A stretch of DNA of 64,000 nucleotides, taken from the NCBI RefSeq assembly GCF_001640805.2, contig NC_066833.1, forward strand, positions 9,161,215-9,225,214, read 5' to 3'. Below the pieces are notes generated by a model. It had not been told where the DNA came from, ran no database searches, and saw nothing but the letters and a program-made list of their open reading frames with translations. Positions 25,701 through 37,700 of the stretch are shown here, piece after piece. The translations under genes and the position numbers were made by a program. Source of the DNA: Lates calcarifer (taxonomy: Eukaryota > Chordata > Actinopteri > Centropomidae). Within the stretch, counting starts at the first letter, position 1. Each line of letters opens with the position of its first letter.

Positions 25701-28700
25701 TGGTGAGATAGCTGATGCATCTGCCCAATACACTGTGGATGTCAAAGGTGATTTGATATATTTCAACATCAGTCATCCATGTTAACCCAGCATATAAATG
25801 CCACTAACAATGGTGGTGTATTTTATTGTTAGCTCAATCATCTGAGGCATCTTTTTTTCCTTTAGAAAATTGCTTTTTGTCACATTGTCATCTCCAGTCT
25901 CATGTCATTTCCTGCAATTTTTTTTAAATGAAATTTGTGGATGTTTAGTAGCTGAGTAGCTGCTCCTCATACTAACATATATGTTGTGTTTGTCAAGTCA
26001 TTCTTCATTTAACAGCCATCTTTGCTTGTAACAAGCAGCTTACAACTCTTTGAGTCCATCTTATGTCTTTATCATCACCAGATCCTCTCATTCACATTGC
26101 TGCCCTGAACCTCTCCCCGTTGCAATGACAACGAACTCTTATCAAAGAGAAGAAAATTAAAGTACTTTTTAGGTTTTTATGGTGTTAATGCAGAGATTGA
26201 TGGAATAACAATACAAGGAGTCAGTTGAAAGGGGAAATATAGGAGCTCAATCTCAGACCAAACCTGGTCGATCTTCTTGTTTGTCTTTGCAATGGATTAT
26301 CCCATAACTCCATGCTAACCCACACTGATGTAAAATTCTGTTATGAGAAGAAGTATTGAGACCATCAACCACTGAAAACCTTTCTCTGTGTACATCACAA
26401 TGCTTATAGCTACATCGCCAAGGCTCTCTTCTGACCAAGAGAAGAACAAGTCCACCGAAGAGGCTTGTCCTGTTGAAGTTATCTGCATGTCCTCAAAATG
26501 CAATTCTGGCATCTCTGATGGCAGGAGAGGAGATCCTCAGACATATGAAGACCATTCCAGGCATATGCCAATTTCTCAGTCAACCTATGAATATACGACT
26601 GACTGGATTATGACTAAGCAGCCAAAAGAATTCGCCAACAATCAACAAACAATAAATGGACAACCACCAGTTTACTGTAACTCTGCAAAGCCAACAATAA
26701 TCCAATCTGACACACACCATTACACTAAACAGTCCACAGAATCACAAGGTGAGGAATTCATTTATTATATACAGCATGCAGAGGGTCCATCTGAGGAATT
26801 TGATAATTCCCTACAGGCAGCTGTCCAGAGAGATGAGCTTTGTAATTTTCTACAAACTGCAGCTGTTGAATCAGAGGAGCTACACAGCTCAATACAGATG
26901 CCAACTGTCCAGTCAGAGTCAGGGAGCCCCCTCCAGATCTCAACTGCCCAATCACAACACCTCATTAACCACTCACACAGTTCAACAGTCAAATCAGACA
27001 AGGTCTGTAACTCCTTAAGAAGTGCAGCTCTCCAGTCAGAGGAGCCCCTTACATCCTTACATACTGCAACTGTCCAATCAGAGGAGCCCTTTACATCCTT
27101 ACATACTGCAGCTCTCCAGTCAGAGGAGCCCTTTACATCCATACATACTGCAACTGTCCAGTCAGAGGAGCCCTTTAAATCTGTACAGACTGCAACTACC
27201 CAATCAGAGGATCCCTTTACATCCCTTTATACTGCACCTGTCCAATCAGAGAAGCCCTTTACATCCCTATATACCGCAACTGTCCAATCAGAGGGGCCTT
27301 TTAAATCCCTACAGACTGCAACTGTTCAATCAGAGGACCTCTGTAGTTCCATACAGACGCCAGCTGTCCTGTCAGAGAAGCCTCTTGATTGCTTACAAAT
27401 TGAAACTGTCCATTCAGAGGGCCCCTGTAACTCCTTATGGACTGCAACTGACCAGTCAGAGGAGTTAAACAGACCCCCACAGACATCAACTTGCCAGTCA
27501 GAGAAGCTCAGTGACTTCCCTGACACCACATCTCCTCAATCATTGGACTTGTATAACTCTAAAGAGGGAGAAACTGTCCAAACAGGGGAGCATTACGACT
27601 TATGTCAGTTTGCATATGGCAGACTGGATGACCTCTATCCCACAGGACAAGCAGTACCTAACCATTCAGAGGTGTTGTATCAGTCCATGCAGGCCACAAC
27701 AGTCCAAGCAGAGTGTCATCACACCATGGAAGCCACAGAAGACCAAGTAGACAGCACAGTGAACTCTGGGCAAAGATCATCAACTCAGTTTGCAGAACCT
27801 TATTATCTCAAGCAGGCATCAATGGTCCAATCAGAGGAGATCTATCTAACAAGGACATGTGACATTCATTGGATTGACAGTGTCACTGCAAATAAGGTGG
27901 CTGTTGAAGGTGATTTAAATGGTTAGCATTATCAAACAAAAAATGGACGGGCACAATGTTGACATTGTGTAAAATGAAGAGATTGCTTTTTGCAATCCTT
28001 GACATTTTGACAATTTCTGCATTTATGTACTTGATTTTGTTCATACTAAAACTAATTTAGTAAAACTTTGAGCTTGGGTGGTCTGTAAGGAATATCAAAA
28101 ATAGGTAAAAGAGTAAAGTACATTAGCCTCAAATCCTAACTTGAATGCCTAGTTATCTCAAGTCTAACCAAAGACACCTCGTTAGATTACTAATATAACA
28201 TGAAGACATATTTTATAGTGACTTATTTTAACTCTTAAGATTTATTGGCATGACTAATCTTGATTTGAGATTTTGCTCTTTTGTTGTTTGAAAGCATCGT
28301 TTTTGTTGTAGTCAGTCATAGTGATGCAATTTTCTTTTGATGTTACCTCAAACATCCCCAGCTCCGCCTGTGACAATTACAACACTTTGTGAGGCTGAGA
28401 GGAACAAGTCTGTTGAAGTTGGTGAACCCTTAGTACTACGATGTGAGATATCAGATCCTAACGCTCAAGTAACTTGGTACAAGGATGGAATAAAACTACA
28501 AGAAGCAGCTGGCCAAGACATGATGGCAGAGGGTTCCATAAGAACACTGGCTTTCCAGTCAGCGATGCTGTCTCATGCAGGGATTTACAGCTGCAAGACA
28601 ACAGATGATGCAATGCAGTTTCATGTGGATGTTAAAGGTGACAAAAGTTGTTTTCATCTGTTCTGCAAATAGATTTTAGTAGGGGTAAAGTGTATCTAAA

Positions 28701-31700
28701 ATGTTTTTGCTTTGCCGATAGCAAGCACGCAAGCATAGAGTGAACCTAAAGTAGACAGGTTAATAGTTTCAAGAGACAGAAGCAAAGATTGGGATGCTGC
28801 CATAGAGCTGAAAAATATAAAATCTTCACCTTAACACCATTTGGATGACATGTATGTATAGTTCTTATTTACATTTTCACAATAAGTTATACATATCCAT
28901 ATTTCTCTTCTTTAATGGAACATGCTATAACACTGTTGGCTGACAGAAGAGGAATGGGCACACAACGTGAAATGGGTTAAGTAGATGCAAATATTACAAG
29001 TACTAATGATAAAGTCACTTTAGCCAGGGAATATTATTTCTAAGTCTGACAAACAAATCAAAACCCTTTTCCTGATACAAAGTAATCTTTGAGGTTAAGT
29101 ATTTTCATGGAGTGTTTCTTTAAATGCTTCTGAAGATACAGTACTCCTCTCTTTAAGGCTTATGTACAGTAGTTTTAGCACAGTCTGATATTTTGGCCTT
29201 CTTTCACAGTCACATCAGGAGAGTAGAAAAGTAGAGTGGAATACATCAGGTGGCCTTGGCTTCATTACTTCCATTCATTTTTTGCTTGACTAAGTTAGAC
29301 GACTGGCCATTGGAGTGTCTCCAACTTTCCAACCAACAATCCAAGGCAGGAAACTCTGTGGGCTTTATCATTCTACAGGCTCATGTGCAGCAATGTGTTG
29401 GGGAAAAAAATGTTATTTATTAAAAACAGAAAATCACACATCAGTTCAACCAATAAATGAATTTCATTTGACTAATGATCACTGTCAGGCTTAAATTTGG
29501 CTTTATTTGGGATTGAACAAATGCCAAAACATAATTTTAAAGCTACATTTTGCTATACATACTGAGTCAAAATGGTTAGGTAAGATTAAAGATTTTTATA
29601 TATTTTTAATGATTGAATATGAAGCTGCAACCCTGTCTCCTAGAGATTATGTGTCTATGTAACTTAACTGCAACAACAAATGTCCTACAAAACATTTTGC
29701 TGTTGTAGTTTAATTGTATATAAACATATTCCTAGAGGACAGCTGAAGGCTTTAGTTTGAGGATTGTGCTTTGTTTGATTTGGTTAATCACAGTACATGT
29801 TTTATTGACCAGTCCTATTCTATATTTAATCCTGTAGCTCCACTTCTGAAGTTTTCAGCTGTTTCTGACGCTGACCAGAAAAAGACAGTCATGGCGGGCT
29901 GTCCCATTGCTCTACAGTGTGAGCTGTCAGACCCCTCTGGACAAGTCAGTTGGTACAAGGATGGAACAAAGCTCCTACCTCAAAGTGGAGTAGACTTCCA
30001 GTCAGAGGGAAATTTGAGAAGTCTAGTTGTCCCATCAGCAGAGCAAGTTCACACTGGCATATACCGTTGTGAGTCAAAGGATGATGACATTCAGTTTGCT
30101 GTGGAAGTAAAAGGTGATGCTCAGAGAGTAGTGCTTTCACTGCCTTGCACTGCCAACTAACTGTAGCAGCAGTTAGGATGATAAATCATGTTTGTCTAAT
30201 CACCTAACAGAAAATGGTCCATTTTTCTACTTCCCCAACTTAGTCAACTACTAAAAATGTGACAGGATTCCTCTGGAAATAATAGGCAGCTAGGCAGCTT
30301 CTCGTCATGCATGTTCTATAACTTAAGTAGACTAAACTCTCTTTCTCTTCATTATGGACACTAACTGAATACGGCTCCATTACCACAAACAAACACTTAC
30401 TTTCTTGTTTATGTCTCGTCCATTTATCTTTGTCTGTGTTTTTTATGTCGGTGTACAATTACTGTGGATAACTCTGAAATTTCACAACTTGAATCTTGAG
30501 CTTTTAGCCTTTTGAATCATTGTTTGTCTTACTTAATGTCTGTCAGTTTCTATGTCGTTTTGTCAAATGTGCTGTGTTCTGAAGGAATTTTGCCATCTGT
30601 TTGCTTTACTTAAATTTCAGTTCCTATCTTGAAATTCTTTGTAATTACAGTAGGCTGGATATTTAATTACGTCCAAAAAATAAGTTTCTGAAACTTATTA
30701 AGATGCTCTTTTTGCAATATCTGAAACCTTTAGCACTGCCTGTGAAGTTCTCAGAGCTTCAAGAGACTGACCGGAACAAATGTGTCCAGGAAGGTGATCC
30801 CATTGTCCTCAGCTGTGAACTCTCTCATGACCCCTCTGCTCCTGTCGAAATGGTACAAGGATGGGATGAAAATCCTGCCACAAAACAATGTGGAAATACA
30901 ATCAGATGATCTAACAAGGACATTACTCATCTATTCAGCTGAAAACATACATGGTGGCATCTATGAATGTTCAACATTGGATGACAGCGTCTCATTTAAA
31001 GTGGACGTGAAAGGTGATTTATCTCTATTCTTACTATCTTCGTATTTTACAGGCCATGTCCATCTTATTGTGTGGTGTGAGTGGTTTTGAATGTTCATGA
31101 GAACATGGTATTACTGGCTGGGCAGTGTGTTCTGTCCACTGACTTCACCTCTTATCCAAAACCTTTGTTATTTCCTTCTCTTAGGCCGATCGCCACAGAT
31201 CATGCCAATCCCCCTCTCAGAAAAATACAAGATGATTGCAATTGGTTGTCCAATTATTCTCCAGTGTGAGGTCTCAGACCCCGCTGCCCAGGTTTCCTGG
31301 TTTAAAGATGAGGTGGAGCTTTTTTGCAAAACGGGCCTTGATATGAAAAGAGACGGCAGCTTCAGAAAGTTGATGATTCATTCTGCTAAGGTCTCGGACT
31401 CTGGCCTCTACAGCTGTGGCCTTGCTGATGATGTTGTGACATTCCATGTGGACGTTGAAGGTGATTTTCTTGTGTTCAGTTTGAATTAATGAGCTTCCAG
31501 GTGTGAGACAAACATTTTGGCATCCACTTAACTTCTTTGTACAATTACTCTTGACAAAACACTTTTAAAAAAATTCTAGTATTTTGTAACACTGTATGAA
31601 AACAGCACTGTGTGTGCTAAAATGTTTCATGTGAGCAACACTACTTGTGAAATGATATTCTGACAGCTTAACAGCAGTGTTCTGTATTGCTCTCATAATA

Positions 31701-34700
31701 CCCCCCCCCAGCTACTCCTGTGAGGTTTTCAGCACTTCCGGAGGTTGCGAGAAACAAATTTGTTGAGACAGGCTGTCCAATTAAGCTGCAGTGTGAAGTC
31801 TCAGAGCCAAATGCCCAAGTCTATTGGCACAAGGATGGAGAACAGCTACCACAAAAGAGTGAATATGAAATCCAAGAGAAAGAAAAACTGAGAGCGCTGG
31901 TTATTCAATCAGCAGAAGTCAGACACTCTGGGGTGTACAGCTGTGAGGCCGCAGATGACCATATAGAATTCAAGGTGGATGTTGCAGGTGATCTAAGTAT
32001 TTTGAGCTTTGTCAGAATTACTAACTTCAGTCAGTTAATGCTTGGCTACAACACCAACTTAGGCTTTAACTTTATATTTTTTATAAAATTCTTAGATAAT
32101 GTGTACTAATACATTACTATTTATGATTGAAACATATACACCCTAATAGAAATTGTAAAGATGTGATAGCATTTACTTAAAGATGATCATGGATAAATAC
32201 ATATGTGATAAAAAACTTATTTGATATTAATATTATTTATTAAGTAACAGCATTGATATGCAGCTCAGTAAGAAGCAAATATTTAAAGGCCCTTTATCTA
32301 AAAGTAGTAAGTGGCTGACTATTTTTAAAAGCTTGGTGGTAGCTCAAAGCTTCTCAATATTTTTAAGTTGACAATTGATCATATGTAACGTCTAAGGTAG
32401 CCACTCATATCAACCAACTCTTCACTTCCCTTGAGATCTATTCAGTGTTTTAGTGTTTTACAGTGAATATTGGACTTTTGGATGTTTTCTGACGAGACAC
32501 AAACAACTCCAAATCAATGTTACATTCGCCCTGTCCGCTGTGTGTGTAAATAGCCAAAATGTTTGCCACAACTTGGTAATACTATGTCAGTGTCTTTACA
32601 GCTTTTTCAGTGAAAAAAATGCCCAGACCAGTAGTTATAGTAGTGACCCATATTACTCCCAATTTCAGCATTGCAGACGCTGCAGAGCCACTGGTCTGAA
32701 AGGGCATTATGGCTGCACAAGCTCTGTATTAACAACTAAAACTGCATGTGAGCCCATGACTACAGCAATGTTAAAGTAACTGAGTGATCTCACTGTCAAC
32801 CTTCAAACTTATATACCAAACCATTCTTACACCATCTGTCCCAGCTGGATCCAAATATCAGATTTTGCCTGCCTTTAGCTTGTAAATCCATGTATGTTAC
32901 ATAGTATAGCATAGCAAATCTGATTACCATCTGGTTACTGTTCAATGGATTGAAATTCCTATAGCACCGGTTTGATTCTCAGCTGTTCCAGAGGTTGAGA
33001 GGAACAAGTCTGTTGAAGCAGACAGCCTGATCAAACAGCAGTGTGAGATCTCAGACCCTCCAAGCCAGACCTGCTCGTATGAGGATGGAATAAAACTCTT
33101 GCCAAAATCGGGAATAAACATCGATTCAGAGGGCAATAAGAGGACGCTGGTTATGACGTCGACCACATCTTCATACTCTGGGGTGTACAGTTGTAAAACT
33201 GATGATGATTCAGATTGCAACGATTTCTATGTGGAGGTGAAAGGTGATATGCTAAGCTTTTCTTGGCAAGATGTTTTCAAGTCTTATACACCCTCATAAC
33301 CTCTAATATCTATGAAGGAAGCATATTCATCAGCTGATTTCCTTCCTTCCTAAATGTCCTAATTTCATTAAACATTTAGTTGTTTTTCATACTCATGCTT
33401 CACATTAAGACCAACGTCTAAAAACATTAACATTATTTTAGGATTTTCTGATGAGTTTGTTGTTTTTTACAACACACCTGTGGTTGCCATTACTTCAGTG
33501 CATTGCTTTAATTAACTCTTTCAATGTGGATTAACACCCACAGATGATCATAATGTCTACAACAAGTTGAAGATCTAGATAGCAAGGCTTGAGACCAGCA
33601 TGTCTAAGCTGTGAAAACCTGACCTTACAGCTACTGAACGCATGAGCATAAACAATAAATCCTACTTTCAAGCAACAGCTTACTTCTTTTCTGTACTGTT
33701 TTATGCAGCACCACCGGTAACATTTGCTGATATCCCAGAGGAGGACCTTTTCAAGAGTGTTGTGGAAAAAGAACAGCTTGTTCTATCATGCGAAGTATCA
33801 AGGACTGATGGTGTTGTCCAGTGGTACAAAGATGGAACTGAAATGCAACCGAGCAATAATGTTACAATTGAAGCAGAGGGCACCAAAAGAAATCTGACAA
33901 TACATTCAGCCCAACTGTCAGACACAGGCACATACACATGCCGTGCAGGAGACAACGTTTTAATTTTCAAGGTTACCATACGAGGTAATAAAATATCTTA
34001 GAAAAATTTGTTTGTGTAAAAATGTGGAGAAGAATTTACAGACTATGTTTCAATTTCACATTTTCTTTCTCTAAAGAACCTCCGGTGATGATAATCTACC
34101 CTAAGGAAGACGTCCACCTTGACCGCCATGTCCCTGACGAAATTATTCTGAGCTGTGAATTGTCTCGTCCCAACGGTGTTGTCAGCTGGTACAAAGATGG
34201 CCAAAAGCTGCAAGAGAGTGAGAACATCAAGCTCAAGATCGAAGGCCCTTATCGAAGACTGAAGATTCTTTCAAGTGGAGTTGAAGATTCTGGAGAATAC
34301 GTCTGTGATACAGCAGATGATTCAATCTTCTTTCACCTTAGTATTACAGGTAATGTTTATATGTGTTTTGTAATAGTGAATGCATGTAGATGATGGTAAT
34401 TAAGGCATCAGTAGGCTTCAAACAAACAAGAGTGTGCAAAGTAACATCTGAGCATGTCTAAAGCTAAATGTGTGAATTGTACAAACGGTACAAACTTTTG
34501 GACAGTCTCTCCTCAAAGGCAAGACGCTGTTTGTGTATGACAAACATTTAATTTGAGGCATACTGAATTAATAATGCAACTATTAGGGGTTAATTAGACC
34601 ATCATAGATCAAAGATATATCCAAAGACATTCCTGCAGGTGATATGCCACGTAGAGCATTTTATTCACTAGTTTTTGTTGAAAACTGCATGACTTGTGAT

Positions 34701-37700
34701 TTGGACAACAATGTCGAATTTTCACAGAGATGAGTGCAGATTTCTTGGAGCATTCATTAAGCTAATAAGCAATGGATAAACTGGGTCAAAATGTCTGTTT
34801 CCAGAACCTCCAGTGCGAATTGTATCCCCAAGTCAGTCACAAATGGAGCTCTGCCAGCAAACTTCTGAGAGGATGGTACTGAGCTGTGAAATTTCACGGC
34901 CCAATGCAGTAGTACGCTGGTATCGAGACGGACTTGAAGTGGAAGAGAATGACAACCTTATTCTAGAGGTGGACGGTGTCTACAGAAGACTTATCATACC
35001 TGAAACTACAGTCAAAGATTCCGCAGAATATGTATGTGACACAGCAGATGATTCCATGACGTTCTTTGTAAACATAGCAGGTAAGAAATACCAAAGGATG
35101 AGGAAAATTACAGGTTAAATAAATGATTTGCTGTGTAAGTATCCATTATCCAATTTTAACACAACATTTCTTAACACACAGAGCCTCCTGTTCGCTTCAT
35201 ACGTCCAAGGAAGATGGCAAGCAGAGTAGAGAAAATGGCTGGGGAGACTCTGGTTTTAGATTGTGAAGTTTCAAGATCAAATGCTGAGGTCACCTGGAAG
35301 AAAAATGGGGAAGAAGTAGAAGACTCCAGAAATATCACCATCCTTGAAGATGGTGTTATGCGTCAATTAACCATTCACTCTCTAACAGTGGAAGATGCTG
35401 GGCAGTATGTCTGTGATGCAAAGGACGATGTGATGGATTTCCATGTAAAAGTGCAAGGTAGGTAGACAGGTTTGTTCATTCCAATTGTTTCTGAGAAATC
35501 CATGAGCCTTGGGTAACATTGCTGAGGAAAGCTTGCCAGACATGGGCATAAAACAGAATGCCTGAAATAGTTCTTCACACTTTGCAACTGTATAGCCTCT
35601 GTGCTATGCAATGAAAACTTAATAGAACAGACTATTCTGTTCCAATAGAAATTCTCCTCTTGTGTGTTTTCAGAGTTGCCAGTAAAAATTCTTGGAAAAA
35701 CCGAATGCAAAAACAGAAAAGCAGTTCTTGGTGTCAGACGACATTATTCTTGTGTGTGAACTCTCAAGATCCAATGTCTCAGTCAGCTGGTACAAAGATA
35801 ATCAGCTGATTACTGACACTGAGAGATACTGTAGTGAGGAACAAGGCGTCTTCCGGTCACTGGTTGTCTTAAATGCTGGACTCGAAGATTCTGGAGAGTA
35901 TACCTGTGATGCAGTGGATGATAAGATGGTCTTCCATATCACTGTCAAAGGTAACCATATTATTAAGTAATTTAAACACTATCCGTCTGTCCTCCACTCA
36001 GGAGAGCAATAACTGGTAGTATGTCTCTTATACTCAGAGCCTCCAGTGCAGATCATTGGAAACTCGGGGCACCCAGAGCATCATATCCTGGTAGCAGGAG
36101 ATGACCTTATTTTGGAGTGTGAAGTGTCTCGGCCAAATGCCACCGTTCAGTGGTTATGGAATGGCGACGATACTGAAACCAGATACACGTATAAAAATTG
36201 ACAGCTATGACGTGGTGAGAAAGCTTGTTCTCTCTGGACTTCAGCCCTCAGACTCTGGAAAATACATTTGTGATGCCATCGATGACAAATTGATAACAAT
36301 TGTTGAGGTGCAAGGTAAGACTAAAGCGATTCTGAAACGTTTCAGATTTAATTTCTGCAGCGTCTGTTTGATGAACTTCATTTTTTAACATATGCAAATG
36401 GGATTTATAAGCAACATCTCTGTACATCTCATTTTTCTCAGAGCCACCAGCCAAGTTTGTGAACAAAAAAGACAATACTAACATCTCAGCCTATGAAAGC
36501 GAGAGTGTCACACTGTGTGCCATTGTGAGCAATGAAAGAGCTAATGTTCGGTGGCTGAAAGATGGCCAACTATTGAACGAGGACAACATTCACATTTCCA
36601 GTGAGGGTAATACCCACAAGCTCACCATTAATCCCCTGCAGCTGTCAGATTCTGGAGAATATGTCTGTGACGTAAACACAGATGAGATGTATTTCAGTCT
36701 TTTAGTCAAAGGTAAGAATTTGGCACTCCCAATCGAAATGTGACCTTTACTCCCTGGTGAACACTGACTTGATAATAACTGCCAAAAAGTTAACATTATA
36801 TCATATTTCTTAATCTTCCTCTCAGAAATGAAGGTGAAATTTATCAGACCATTGGAGAATATTGTGTCTCTGAAGGGCAGCAGCCTTACCCTGCGATGTG
36901 AAATCAACAAGCCCAAAGGAGATGTGCAGTGGCTAAAGGATGGCCAGGAGATCTCTCCAAGCCGTCGGCACACGATACGGGCACAAGGCCGAGAGCGAAG
37001 CTTCACCATCCACCAAATTGTAGATGAAGATGCTGGAGAATATGCCTGTGAATCCACAGATGACAGGACTTCAGCTACTGTCAGTGTAGAAAGTAAGTGC
37101 ATTTAAATCTTACAACTTCAAGGCAGTTCAGAGAAAGAAATAAAGTATTAGAAAATTGTTTAAAACAGTCAGTGTGCCATCTTAAAGCGACATTTAAATC
37201 TAATTCAGCTGAATGCTTTGCCTTCAGCTCCCCGTGTTGTTGAGTTCATAGCGGAGCTTCGTAGCATCACAGTCCGTGAAGGAGAAGATGCAGTGTTTAA
37301 GTGTGTGGTTTCACCAGAGGACACTCAGTTGGTGTGGCGCTTAAATGGCAAGCCAATAGCTCTGAATGAGCGGACTGTCGTTTCAAGCAATGGACTATGC
37401 CACATGCTCTGCATCCACAACTGCATGGTTTCAGATAGCAGCAGAGTGACAGCTGATGCAGAGGGGTTGATATCGGAGGCAGAACTCCAGGTTCAAGGTG
37501 AGTTCTTGCCCCATCCATTAACACTATAATCATATATATATTTGTCTCTGTGAATCACAGAAGTTTCAACATTTAACAATAGATCATTAACCTCTTATCT
37601 CACTGGTAGTTATCACAGTAACAATGAGCTATTTTCAGCAACTCTGAAGTGAATGTGAGCATAAACGTAGAACAGAAAGTTTAAATACCTGTGTACCATT

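Noticed and set aside
26765..27529. Long shadow frames over the repeat exon on both strands
   Set aside because: A 42-bp repeat keeps every frame open once one unit is open; only the frame with Ig start, Ig end and phase 1-1 borders is credible.
32453..32779. 109-codon + strand frame in the intron before exon 19
   Set aside because: It has no Ig motif, and no acceptor and donor pair of the right phase.
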